Below, piece by piece: positions 1 to 9,299 of a DNA stretch of 64,000 nucleotides (positions are counted from its first letter, which is position 1; each line of letters opens with the position of its first letter). The position numbers were made by a program, and so were the translations under genes. This DNA comes from Calditrichota bacterium (lineage in GTDB: Bacteria > Calditrichota > Calditrichia > Calditrichales > J004), in assembly GCA_013112635.1 (NCBI GenBank), contig JABFGF010000003.1, positions 1 to 64,000 of the forward strand, read 5' to 3'. The notes under the pieces were generated by a model. It ran no database searches. It saw nothing but the letters and a program-made list of their open reading frames with translations, and was not told the DNA's origin.

Positions 1-140
1 TGTTCTAAGAAATAGTTTTTAATCTGGTTAAAGTAAGCTTCAGCCAGTATCGGTGTAAGGTTGAAATCATGAGAAATATTATTAACAATAGCGTTTTTAA
101 CAGACTTGGAATGAAGCCTTTTGGTAAAGTTTTGATCCAT
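1..140 (-). CDS. Partial CDS, N-terminal 46 codons of an unidentified protein
   Basis: The minus strand reads an open frame from an ATG at 140-138 to the window edge, so only the N-terminus is present. A strong Shine-Dalgarno (AAGGAGG) lies just upstream of the ATG, which supports a real start. The peptide begins MDQNFTKRLHSKSVKNAIVN, is hydrophilic and has no signal peptide. It vaguely recalls the N-termini of DUF1670-type proteins, but this is only an impression and no function is assigned. It is divergent from the polysaccharide lyase gene at 263. Confidence 0.6.
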   Translation of the reverse strand, partial: MDQNFTKRLHSKSVKNAIVNNISHDFNLTPILAEAYFNQIKNYFLE

Positions 141-202
141 AATGATACCTCCTTAGATTTTGGTTTAAAATACACAAAATTCATTAAGGTATCATTTGAT
201 AC
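141..202. promoter_or_regulatory. Operator-like inverted repeats between divergent genes
   Basis: AATGATACCT (141-150) is the exact reverse complement of AGGTATCATT (187-196), with 36 bp between them. The second arm is also part of a palindrome, GTATCA-TT-TGATAC (189-202). The palindrome lies just upstream of a possible -10 (TATAAG, 207-212) for the lyase gene, and the first arm overlaps the ribosome-binding site of the divergent gene. This layout suits a dimeric regulator controlling both directions. No regulator is identified. Confidence 0.4.
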
Positions 203-262
203 TAACTATAAGTAGGGCAAAATAATAACATAAGAAATAGGTTATTCTTCAGGTTTTAGAAA

Positions 263-3200
263 ATGAAAACAACATACACACTTCTGTTTATTCTCTTTTT
301 TTCTTTCGTCTATGTTCAGGGAGAATCAATTTCGGTCAATTCAATTTCAGAATTACAAGATGCAATTGATAGTGCAAATCCAGGTGATGAAATAATTCTT
401 GCCAATGGCACATATTCTACAAATTCAGATATTAAAATTAATAATATTCATGGTATAGAGGATAACTTGATAACAATACGCTCAGAAGATGTTACTGATG
501 CTGTAATTACAGGAAATGAAAGTTTTCTAATAGAGAATTCCTCTTATATTCATCTTACAGGTTTTAAAATAGCAACATCGGTTGTTGAAAGGGATGGCCT
601 TGAAATAAAAGCTTCAGAAAATATTCGCCTTTCCAATTGTGTATTTGATATGCAGGAAAGTGGGATGAAAAACTATTGGCTATATGTAACCGATGCCTCA
701 CAAAATATTAGAATTGATCATAATGAATTTGAAGCAAAGTATGATGAAGGTTGTTTTATTGTAGTGTATGGCCCAAGTAATGGTATTTCCCAATATGTGC
801 AGATTGACCACAACCATTTTAAAGGTCATTATTTTACAGGAAGTAATGGTGGAGAAGCCATCCGTTTTGGTGATAGTAATCGACAGAATTATTCATCATA
901 TTCGGTAATCGAAGATAACTTGTTTGAAAACTGTAAGGGTGATGTTGAAGTAATTTCAGTTAAGTCGACAAATTTTACTGTTCGCAGAAATACTTTGAGT
1001 GAATGCAACGGTTCCATCGTTTTACGCCATGGTGATAGCTGTTTGGTTGAGAGTAACTTTATTATGAATGGATCGGGTGGTATAAGGTTCTACGGGGACA
1101 ATCAGAAAATTATTGGTAACTACCTTTATAATAATGATAATTTAAATCTGATTGGATCTTCTTCAAGCGCGAGAGGAGCAATCGCAATTGGTGGTGGTTC
1201 GCAGGATGATTTGGCAAATGGAGAAAATACCTACGATCGCCCAGAAAATTGTTTAGTTGCATACAATACATTGGCCTATAACCTGGGTAAAAATATCGAC
1301 ATTGGTGTTTTTGGATCAGATAGTTATCCACCCAAAAATTTAACAATTGCAAATAACCTTGTTGTGAGTGATGTAGAGAAGGCTGTAAATATTCAGAAAG
1401 AACCGGATGGATTGGCCTATTTAGGAAATGTGTTATTTGGTGATGGTGGTGCCGGAGATATTGATACCTCTGATTATAAATGGCTTGATCCGGATTTTTC
1501 AATTGACTCTTATAGCGTGTTCCATCTTAATTCCACCAGTCCGCTTATAGATAGCTCAGAATTTGTTTCAGGACTTGATGACTATTTATTTGATATTGAT
1601 GGGCAAATGAGATCCACATATGATGTTGGGGCGGATGAATACTCCGGTGATATTGTTAAATATAGACCTTTAACCTCCTTGGATGTAGGTCCTGTTGGTA
1701 ATGAAATTCGTTGTTCAACTGCAGTTCAAATTCAGGATGCTATGAAGACTGCACAACCTGGGGATAAAATTGTAATTGACCCGGGAGTTTATGTAGGATC
1801 TACCTCTACAAGTGGCAATTCCCAAGCGCATTTTTTTGGTGGCAATAGTGGAACAGCGGAAAACCCAATTTACATATTAGGTGCAAACCTAAGCAATAAA
1901 CCTGTTTTAAAGGGTGAATCTATTAGCAGTAAATATATACTCTATATAACCGGCGATTATTGGAATGTTCAGGGATTGGTATTGAGAGAAGGTAAAAAAG
2001 GAATTATGCTTGATCATTCCAATCATACCGAAATATTTAATACAGAGGTTGATAGTATTGGTGAAGAAGCCATCCATATTAGAGATGGCAGCTCATATAA
2101 TTTAATTAGCAATTGCACAATAACAGAAACGGGTTTGTATACACCTGATTTTGGTGAGGGTGTTTATTTTGGATCGGATGTTGGTAAATGGGATGACTTT
2201 GTAAAAGAGAGTGACTACAATATAGTTGAATATAGCATGATTGGTCCGAATGTTCGAGCGGAGTCTGTAGATATAAAAGAAGGCTCTACCGGAAACGTAG
2301 TTAGAAATTGTGTTTTTTATGGAGAAGGAATTACAGGAGCAAATTATTCAGATAGTTTTATCGATGCCAAAGGTAACTATTCAATTATTAGAGATAATAT
2401 TGCCTATCGAAGTAACAATCCAATTATTACGGATGCTTTTCAGGTTCACCAGCGTGCAATTGGATGGGGGCTTGATAATGCATTTATTGGCAATGAAGTC
2501 TATCTGGATGATGCTAATGCCTATATTGTGGATGTAAGTAGCGGATCTGCTTATGTTGGAAATAATACCAGGCACCCTGAAGGGAATATGTATAAAGGCA
2601 ATTACTCAGAGCATGACAATATCCCGCCTATTGTAAAAATGATCAGTCCGGAATCGGGCTCATCTCATGAATCCGGCGATACAATTGAATTGTCAGCCAA
2701 CGCACTGGACTTAGATGGTGAGATAGTTAAAGTTGAGTTCTATGCCAATGATGCCAAGCTGGGAGAAGCATTTGCTCAACCTTATACCTATGTGTGGAAC
2801 AGCGTTTCTGCCGGTGATTACAATGTTTATGCAAAAGCTTTTGATAATGAATTTGTAACCACATCATCCGAAACCATTATTGTGCGAGTGGATACTCTTG
2901 CCGGAAATGTAAGTAAGTTTACTCTTAACTTTTTCAATGTTTTTACCAGCTCTTATGAAGGTAATTCATGGGGTGCAAATACAATCGACGGAGATTTAGA
3001 TACACGATGGGCAGCTGATGGAGATGGTGAATGGATATATTATGTTTTACCCGAAGTTATCAGAATTTCATTTTTAAAAATTGTTTTTTACAACGGTAAC
3101 GCGCAGAAATACACATTCGACATTGAAACATCTAATGATGGACTTGAATGGAAGTCCGAATTGGAAAATGTTGAGAGCAGTGGCGAAACAAATGGTTATG

Positions 3201-3616
3201 AAAGATTTGATCTTGAAGATGCCACCGGTAAGTACATTCGATATACAGGCCACATGAATAATGTAAATAGCCTGAATAGTTTAATTGAATTCGAAATATG
3301 GGGTGCTGAAGATTCTACTTTAGTATCAATCGAAGATAATCTAAATACACCTAAAGTATTTGCATTACATCAGAATTTTCCAAATCCTTTTAATCCTCAA
3401 ACAAAAATAAGTTTCGCTATTCCAAAAGCCGCAGATGTAAATATTTCTGTCTATAATATGGCTGGCCAGCTGATAGAAACTCTATATGATAACTGGATTG
3501 AAACGGGTCATCATACCATAACCTTTAATGCAGAAAAATATGCATCAGGGGTATATTTTTATAAAATCCAATCTGGTAATAATGTTTTAATAAGAAAGAT
3601 GGTTTTGCTGAAATGA
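263..3616 (+). CDS. T9SS-exported polysaccharide lyase family 6 (alginate lyase/chondroitinase B-like) multidomain protein
   Basis: This is a 1117-residue secreted protein with a signal peptide at about residues 1-20. Residues 22-460 form a right-handed parallel beta-helix of PL6 type. The ISVKS and LRHG motifs place the candidate Bronsted base Lys234 and acid Arg255 21 residues apart, the same spacing as the Lys/Arg pair of characterised PL6 alginate lyases. Residues 470-800 form a second beta-helix that restarts with an AVQIQDAMKTAQPGDKIVI segment. An Ig-like domain (about 795-880), an F5/8-type discoidin carbohydrate-binding domain (about 895-1025) and a T9SS type A sorting domain (last 85 residues) follow. 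PL6 enzymes cleave alginate or dermatan-type uronans by beta-elimination. It heads the uronan-degradation locus and its stop overlaps the next start (ATGA). The substrate is inferred. Confidence 0.85.
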   Translation: MKTTYTLLFILFFSFVYVQGESISVNSISELQDAIDSANPGDEIILANGTYSTNSDIKINNIHGIEDNLITIRSEDVTDAVITGNESFLIENSSYIHLTGFKIATSVVERDGLEIKASENIRLSNCVFDMQESGMKNYWLYVTDASQNIRIDHNEFEAKYDEGCFIVVYGPSNGISQYVQIDHNHFKGHYFTGSNGGEAIRFGDSNRQNYSSYSVIEDNLFENCKGDVEVISVKSTNFTVRRNTLSECNGSIVLRHGDSCLVESNFIMNGSGGIRFYGDNQKIIGNYLYNNDNLNLIGSSSSARGAIAIGGGSQDDLANGENTYDRPENCLVAYNTLAYNLGKNIDIGVFGSDSYPPKNLTIANNLVVSDVEKAVNIQKEPDGLAYLGNVLFGDGGAGDIDTSDYKWLDPDFSIDSYSVFHLNSTSPLIDSSEFVSGLDDYLFDIDGQMRSTYDVGADEYSGDIVKYRPLTSLDVGPVGNEIRCSTAVQIQDAMKTAQPGDKIVIDPGVYVGSTSTSGNSQAHFFGGNSGTAENPIYILGANLSNKPVLKGESISSKYILYITGDYWNVQGLVLREGKKGIMLDHSNHTEIFNTEVDSIGEEAIHIRDGSSYNLISNCTITETGLYTPDFGEGVYFGSDVGKWDDFVKESDYNIVEYSMIGPNVRAESVDIKEGSTGNVVRNCVFYGEGITGANYSDSFIDAKGNYSIIRDNIAYRSNNPIITDAFQVHQRAIGWGLDNAFIGNEVYLDDANAYIVDVSSGSAYVGNNTRHPEGNMYKGNYSEHDNIPPIVKMISPESGSSHESGDTIELSANALDLDGEIVKVEFYANDAKLGEAFAQPYTYVWNSVSAGDYNVYAKAFDNEFVTTSSETIIVRVDTLAGNVSKFTLNFFNVFTSSYEGNSWGANTIDGDLDTRWAADGDGEWIYYVLPEVIRISFLKIVFYNGNAQKYTFDIETSNDGLEWKSELENVESSGETNGYERFDLEDATGKYIRYTGHMNNVNSLNSLIEFEIWGAEDSTLVSIEDNLNTPKVFALHQNFPNPFNPQTKISFAIPKAADVNISVYNMAGQLIETLYDNWIETGHHTITFNAEKYASGVYFYKIQSGNNVLIRKMVLLK

Positions 3617-5517
3617 CAAAGCTATTATTTCTTCTAATAGTATTATTATTTGAAGTTTATGCACAGTCCGGTTGGCAGTCGGATATTGTCTATTTCGATG
3701 AAGGTGAAAAACTTGTTTATATAAAAGATTCAGAAGGTAATCGCATTCCGGATTTTAGCTATGCAGGCTATCGAAATGGAGAACAGCCTATTCCTGAAAT
3801 CCCAGTTGTTAAAACCATTCAGCCAATAGACGGTGATAATACAATCCATATCGAAAATGCTTTGTTTGAAGTTGCTTTAAACCCAAAAGATGAAAATGGT
3901 TTTAGAGGCGCATTGTTACTTGAGGCTGGAGTTTATGAAGTACAAGGAATAATTAATCTCCAATTTGATGGTGTTATTTTGCGCGGTATGGATGACGGTG
4001 AAGACAGTACATCTAATACAATTCTGTGGGCTACCGGCAATTTACCAGCTAAGCGTTCCGTTATTATTGCCGGGGGTGGTTATGATTCCGGTTGGAGTGA
4101 ATTTGTTTCCGGGACGTTTAAAAATATTATTGATGATACTGTTTTTGTGGGTGAAAAATCTTTCACAGTAAGCAGCACATTTTGGTATGAGGTTGGAGAC
4201 AACATTATAATTGAGCACCCTTGTACAGCAGAATGGCTGGAGGCGATCGATTATGGCGGCACGCATTCCGATGAAGCAGGTGCTGAGCCTGGCGTAGATA
4301 TTCCCTGGGAACAAGGTAGTTTGCCCATCAGATATAACCGATACATTACAGCAATCAATGGTAATAAGATTACTGTTGATGCACCTGTCTATAATCACCT
4401 GATAAAAAATCTGGCACAGAGTGTAATTTATAAATATTCACGGCAAAACTTACTAACAAATATCGGTATTGAAAACCTGAGAATAGATATTCAAACAAAT
4501 GGTGTTCCGGATGAAAACCATGCTTGGAATGCAATTGATCTTTTTAATATTGAAGATGCCTGGATTAAAAACTGTACCTTTTTACATTTTGGTTTATCGG
4601 GAGTTCGCACCAAATCGGCAACACGCGTTACGGTGGAAAATTGTCAAGCGCTAGATCCGGTTGCTACGATCGAAGGCGGCAATATGTATAACTTTAATGT
4701 CAGCGCTTCATCACAATTAATAATATTTAAAAACTGCAGAGCAAGTAATGGGCGTCATCATTATGGGTCTAATGGGAAAAGTACAACATCTGGGATTGTA
4801 TTTGTAGATTGTACATCCGAAGGCGCTTACACCAGCAGCGAAGGGCATAGAAGATGGAGCCAGGCACTTTTGTTCGATAACTTAAAAGAACTGGACGGAC
4901 CACGCCTGGGATTAAATAAACGTCTGCTTGGTCTATATAATCGCGGATATTACGGGACAAGTCATGGCTGGGCAGTTGCACATTCTGTGGCATGGAATTG
5001 TGATGTGAATGATGGATATCTGATTGTACAAAAGGCACCGACAGCACAAAATTATGCAATTGGATGTTTTGGGAAACAAATCCGAGGTGATAAACCGTAT
5101 TCATCGTTCGATGAGCCTGAAGGCTATATTGAAGGAAACAACATTCCCGATCTAAAGCCACGATCCATATATTATGCCCAACTAGATCAACGTTTACGTA
5201 TTATTGATTCTATTGATCCTGATATAACGACTGCTAACATGAAAGACTTTAAATTGGATCAAAATTTCCCAAATCCATTTAATCCGTCAACAGAAATTAA
5301 GTACCATGTTGGCAACAATTCCGGATTAGCGGTAGATGTGAATTTAGCTGTTTATAATATTCTAGGTCAACAGGTGAAGACTTTGGTTTCCGCAAAACAA
5401 AATGCAGGAAATTATAGCGTAAAATGGAATGCTGACAATTTTCCGAGCGGAATATATTATTATAAAATTGTAGCCGGGGAATTTAGTTACACACGCAAGA
5501 TGATGCTATTAAGATAA
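3613..5517 (+). CDS. T9SS-exported beta-helix protein, candidate polysaccharide lyase of unassigned family
   Basis: This 634-residue protein starts with a hydrophobic signal peptide (about residues 1-18) and ends with a T9SS type A sorting domain carrying LDQNFPNPFNPSTEIKY and a terminal RKMMLLR. The middle (about residues 75-500) shows repeated short strand-turn patterns (NCTFLHFG, VENCQALD, FKNCRASN, FVDCTSEG) typical of a right-handed parallel beta-helix. I do not recognise its enzyme family. Its start overlaps the stop of the PL6 gene by 4 bp, so the two are translationally coupled and probably act on the same polymer. It could be a lyase, an epimerase-like enzyme or a binding protein. 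Confidence 0.75.
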   Translation: MTKLLFLLIVLLFEVYAQSGWQSDIVYFDEGEKLVYIKDSEGNRIPDFSYAGYRNGEQPIPEIPVVKTIQPIDGDNTIHIENALFEVALNPKDENGFRGALLLEAGVYEVQGIINLQFDGVILRGMDDGEDSTSNTILWATGNLPAKRSVIIAGGGYDSGWSEFVSGTFKNIIDDTVFVGEKSFTVSSTFWYEVGDNIIIEHPCTAEWLEAIDYGGTHSDEAGAEPGVDIPWEQGSLPIRYNRYITAINGNKITVDAPVYNHLIKNLAQSVIYKYSRQNLLTNIGIENLRIDIQTNGVPDENHAWNAIDLFNIEDAWIKNCTFLHFGLSGVRTKSATRVTVENCQALDPVATIEGGNMYNFNVSASSQLIIFKNCRASNGRHHYGSNGKSTTSGIVFVDCTSEGAYTSSEGHRRWSQALLFDNLKELDGPRLGLNKRLLGLYNRGYYGTSHGWAVAHSVAWNCDVNDGYLIVQKAPTAQNYAIGCFGKQIRGDKPYSSFDEPEGYIEGNNIPDLKPRSIYYAQLDQRLRIIDSIDPDITTANMKDFKLDQNFPNPFNPSTEIKYHVGNNSGLAVDVNLAVYNILGQQVKTLVSAKQNAGNYSVKWNADNFPSGIYYYKIVAGEFSYTRKMMLLR

Positions 5518-5528
5518 TATCTGATCTG

Positions 5529-5571
5529 GCTGTTACCAGGTATAATTGGAGGCTGTTTTCTTGGTAACAGC
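5529..5571. repeat. Perfect 10-bp inverted repeat in intergenic gap
   Basis: GCTGTTACCA (5529-5538) and TGGTAACAGC (5562-5571) are exact reverse complements separated by 23 bp. No T-run follows, so this is not a canonical terminator. It sits between the T9SS gene and the alginate-lyase-family gene and could be an operator, a processing hairpin or an mRNA-stabilising stem. Confidence 0.5.
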
Positions 5572-5648
5572 AACGGGTCAAATGCTAGTTCTCCTCAAAT
5601 AATTTGATTCACTTAGACAAACTTCTTAGTAAAGATGGTGGAAAGCTA

Positions 5649-6818
5649 ATGATCTTTAAACCCTATTATATTCTTTATCTCTTTCTGTTTATTTCCTTTT
5701 CTTATTCTCAAAATATTTCAACCAGCTTTGATGATATCGCATCAATCGACAGCGCTCGAATAATTAGTTCAGCAAATATGTATTTAAATGAGAAAGCTAT
5801 TACAGTTACTGCAGAGCATAGCGATCGAAGTGTTGGTGGTAACCACGATTATTATTCAGAAGGCGATTATTGGTGGCCAAATCCCCAAGATCCGAACGGT
5901 CCATACATCCGAAAAGATGGTATGACAAACCCTGAAAATTTTACGGCCCATCGCAAAGCGATGAGACGCTTGAGCTTAATTGTACCAAGTCTTGTTGCAG
6001 CATATAAAATAACGGATGATAGAAAATACGCAGATTCTGCTTTAACGCATTTGTTGGCTTGGTTTGTAAATGAAAAAACACGAATGAATCCTAACTTGCT
6101 TTATGCGCAGGCTATTAAAGGAAAAGTTACTGGCCGTGGTATTGGCATTATTGATACTATTCACCTTGTAGAAGTTGTTCAGGCAATTCTCTTTCTTGAA
6201 AAAATTTCATTTTTTAAGCCAGACCAATTATTAGCAATAAAACAATGGTTTAAAGAATATTTGGAGTGGATTACAACGCATCCATATGGTCACAAAGAAC
6301 GGGATAATGGAAATAATCACAGCACATGCTGGGCAATGCAGGTGGCCGCTTTTGCCAAATTAACAGGTAATAATCAGCAAATGGATTATGTCCGAACAAT
6401 GTTTAAGGATGTACTTGTTCCCGATCAGATGGCTTTGGATGGAAGTTTTCCAAAAGAAATAAAAAGGACCAAGCCATACGGATATATGCTTTTTAATCTC
6501 GATGCGATGGCCATGGTTTGTATGCTTGCTTCTGATAAAAATGATTTGTGGAATTTCAAATTAGCAGATGGGCGCGGTATACAAAAAGCTATGCAGTTTA
6601 TGTTCCCTTACATCGCTGACAAATCAAGCTGGCCATTTCAAAAAGATGTGATGTATTTTGATAAATGGCCTGTCAGGCATCCTTCATTACTTTTTGCAGG
6701 AATAGTTTATAATAACCAGGCTTACCTGGATTTATGGAAAACCCTCAATCCAGATCCAAAAGATCAGGAGATCATTCGCAACTATCCAATTCGTCAACCA
6801 ATTTTATGGGTGAAATAA
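5649..6818 (+). CDS. Alginate lyase superfamily protein (PF05426-like), copy 1
   Basis: About 389 residues. The ATG at 5649 is preferred over an upstream TTG at 5604 because it has a GGTGGAAAG ribosome-binding site and is followed directly by a signal peptide (IFKPYYILYLFLFISFSYS). The mature part is an alpha/alpha-toroid uronan lyase of the family shared by PL5 and PL38. It carries the conserved YWWPNPQDPNGPYIRKDGM block, the NPNLLYAQAI and GRGIGIID segments, and a GNNHSTCWAMQ motif expected to hold the catalytic Asn/His. PL5 acts on alginate and PL38 members on alginate or glucuronan, so substrate is open. It is paralogous to the gene at 9300 and probably periplasmic. Confidence 0.82.
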   Translation: MIFKPYYILYLFLFISFSYSQNISTSFDDIASIDSARIISSANMYLNEKAITVTAEHSDRSVGGNHDYYSEGDYWWPNPQDPNGPYIRKDGMTNPENFTAHRKAMRRLSLIVPSLVAAYKITDDRKYADSALTHLLAWFVNEKTRMNPNLLYAQAIKGKVTGRGIGIIDTIHLVEVVQAILFLEKISFFKPDQLLAIKQWFKEYLEWITTHPYGHKERDNGNNHSTCWAMQVAAFAKLTGNNQQMDYVRTMFKDVLVPDQMALDGSFPKEIKRTKPYGYMLFNLDAMAMVCMLASDKNDLWNFKLADGRGIQKAMQFMFPYIADKSSWPFQKDVMYFDKWPVRHPSLLFAGIVYNNQAYLDLWKTLNPDPKDQEIIRNYPIRQPILWVK

Positions 6819-6822
6819 TATA

Positions 6823-9291
6823 ATGAAAAAACTACTACTATTTTTAATTGTTTGTTTTGCTACACTATTAACAGCATCGGATGAACCTTATTATAAGCTT
6901 CGTCAAAATTATTCTGAAAATGTGGAGACAACAGGAAGTCGCCAGATCTTTCTTTTAAATGAAGGTTGGCAATACCTGGAAGAAAATTGCTCGTTAAATG
7001 AATTAACAGAATTTACAGATTGGCAAAAAATCAACCTACCTCATACCTGGAATCAATTTGATGCAACAGATAATAATCCCGGTTACCGCCGTGATGCCAG
7101 CTGGTACAAGAAAGAAATAAAAATTCCAAAAGATGCGAAAAACAAAATATTGCGGCTTTATTTTGAAGGTGTAAATATCAGTTGTGAAGTTTTTGTAAAC
7201 GGCCAAAAAGCAGACGAACATATTGGCGGCTATGTTGGCTTTACGATTGACATCACTCCGTTTTTAAAAATAGGACAAACAAATGAGTTGCTTGTCAAAG
7301 CGGATAATTCAATAAATCCAAATATCATTCCATCACAAAAATCGGATTTTTTTATTTTCGGGGGGATTACCCGCGATGTTTGGCTACAGGTTTTGCCTAA
7401 AATTTTTATTGATCGGGTTAGAGTAGAAATGCCTGAAGTAATTAAAAAACGTGCTACAACAACTGCAATAATTGCGGTCCAAAACAGTAATGTGCAAAAA
7501 ACCAAAGTTGATTTAAAGGTTGACCTGATCGATCCCAACGGAAAAATTGTAACTTCCAAAAATATTGATAGAGAACTTGGCACTGGAATTAATACTTTTG
7601 AGGTTGAATTTGAACCAACAAAAAATCCGCAACTTTGGTCACCAGATAATCCAAATCTATATGAACTTAAAGTTAAGATGTCAGGGGAAAAAGAAGACAC
7701 ATTGAATGAGCGATTTGGATATCGTTGGTTTGAATTTAAGGAGCATGGCCCATTTTATTTGAACGGTGAAAGACTTCTTTTACGTGGAACGCACCGACAT
7801 GAAGAACATGCTGGTTATGGAAACGCGATGCCGGATAAGCTGCATCGCAAAGATATTGAGCAAATAAAAGAAATTGGTGCCAATTTTGTAAGGCTGGCTC
7901 ATTACCCGCAAGACCCGGAAATATATCGTGCCTGTGATGAACTTGGCTTGCTCGTTTGGGATGAACTTCCCTGGTGTCGTGGCGGTATGGGAGGTACCGA
8001 ATGGAAAAAAAATACAACTAAATTATTTGAAGAACAGATTCTGCAAAATTATAATCACCCAAGTATAATTTTATGGTCAGTTGGCAATGAACTTTATTGG
8101 CAGCCTGATTTTCCAGGTGGTGATAATCCTGATTCTTTGAAGACTATGGTTTCTCAGCTAAATGATCTTGCCCACAAGCTTGATCCTTACCGTTTAACAA
8201 CAATGCGAAAATATTATGATGGCGCTGATATAACCGATGTTTTTTCTCCATCTATCTGGGCAGGTTGGTACTCTGGCGTTTATAAAACTTATAAGCAAGC
8301 GTTGGAGAAAGCACGTAAAAAATATAAAGGACTTATCCATGCTGAATATGGTGGATCGAGCCATGTTGGACGTCATACTGAAAACCCAATAACTGGAGAA
8401 GGTTTGGTAAAAGAGAACGAGTGGGATGAAAAACCCAACATGATCAATATTAAAAAAATATCAAGCGAGGGTGATTGGAGTGAAAGTTATATTGTCGATT
8501 TGTTTGATTGGCATTTGATGGTGAGTGAGCAACTTGATTGGTTTCCGGGAAGTGCCCAATGGGCTTTTAAAGATTTTGGAACACCGCTTCGTCCTGAAAA
8601 TGCAATCCCTTACATCAATCAAAAAGGTTTGGTAGATCGGGCAGGAAACCCAAAAGATGCCTATTATGTTTTTAAAAGCTATTGGAATACAAGTTCCAAA
8701 TTTTGTTATATCGAATCAAAAACCTGGCTAGATAGGTATGGCAAAGAAGGGCAAAAACTTCCGGTTAATGTTTTTAGTAATTGTAAAAAAGTTAAACTTA
8801 TTGTAAACGGAGTTGATACGGGAGTAAAAGAAAAAGATATATCAAAATTTCCGGCAAGCGGATTAAGTTGGAGTGTTGGTTTCAAAGAAGGTAAAAACCG
8901 ATTAGTTGCAGTTGGCTATTCAAGTGGTAAAGTTGTTACGGCCGATACTCTAAATTTCACATACCATACAAAACTCCCGGCTAAAGCTGAGCGAATCAAT
9001 CTAACAAAACAATCGTTGGAAAATGGCAACATTCTTATAAAAGCCAAAGTGGTGGATAAAAAAGGAGCATTGGTTCCTTCATATAATAAAAGGGTTTATT
9101 TTGATCTGAATGGAGGAGGAGAATTGCTAAAATATTATGGAACTCCAACCAAAAGTGATGTAATTGAGTTTGCCAGTGGTAGAGCAGCTATAGAATTTAT
9201 CCCGGAGAATAATAAGCGTGCGATCATTGAAGCCCGAACTCAGGATTTTAAAGGGGATTATATAGTCATTTCACTAACCGTTCAAAATTAA
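6823..9291 (+). CDS. Glycoside hydrolase family 2 protein
   Basis: 822 residues with an N-terminal signal peptide (about 1-18). A jelly-roll sugar-binding domain (about 40-200), an Ig-like domain (about 205-305), a TIM barrel (about 310-620) and C-terminal beta-sandwich domains follow in the usual GH2 order. The acid/base is expected at Glu423 in SVGNELYW and the nucleophile at Glu508 in HAEYGGSS. GH2 contains exo-acting beta-galactosidases, beta-glucuronidases and beta-mannosidases, and the sequence alone does not decide which. It lies 4 bp after one uronan lyase gene and 8 bp before its paralogue, so it probably trims oligosaccharides from the same polymer in the periplasm. Confidence 0.88.
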   Translation: MKKLLLFLIVCFATLLTASDEPYYKLRQNYSENVETTGSRQIFLLNEGWQYLEENCSLNELTEFTDWQKINLPHTWNQFDATDNNPGYRRDASWYKKEIKIPKDAKNKILRLYFEGVNISCEVFVNGQKADEHIGGYVGFTIDITPFLKIGQTNELLVKADNSINPNIIPSQKSDFFIFGGITRDVWLQVLPKIFIDRVRVEMPEVIKKRATTTAIIAVQNSNVQKTKVDLKVDLIDPNGKIVTSKNIDRELGTGINTFEVEFEPTKNPQLWSPDNPNLYELKVKMSGEKEDTLNERFGYRWFEFKEHGPFYLNGERLLLRGTHRHEEHAGYGNAMPDKLHRKDIEQIKEIGANFVRLAHYPQDPEIYRACDELGLLVWDELPWCRGGMGGTEWKKNTTKLFEEQILQNYNHPSIILWSVGNELYWQPDFPGGDNPDSLKTMVSQLNDLAHKLDPYRLTTMRKYYDGADITDVFSPSIWAGWYSGVYKTYKQALEKARKKYKGLIHAEYGGSSHVGRHTENPITGEGLVKENEWDEKPNMINIKKISSEGDWSESYIVDLFDWHLMVSEQLDWFPGSAQWAFKDFGTPLRPENAIPYINQKGLVDRAGNPKDAYYVFKSYWNTSSKFCYIESKTWLDRYGKEGQKLPVNVFSNCKKVKLIVNGVDTGVKEKDISKFPASGLSWSVGFKEGKNRLVAVGYSSGKVVTADTLNFTYHTKLPAKAERINLTKQSLENGNILIKAKVVDKKGALVPSYNKRVYFDLNGGGELLKYYGTPTKSDVIEFASGRAAIEFIPENNKRAIIEARTQDFKGDYIVISLTVQN

Positions 9292-9299
9292 GGATAACA

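Noticed and set aside
1110-1502. 130-codon minus-strand open frame inside the PL6 gene
   Set aside because: It lies wholly in a well-supported gene on the other strand, is unusually His/Tyr/Gln-rich as expected for an antisense shadow, and has no ribosome-binding site or family resemblance.
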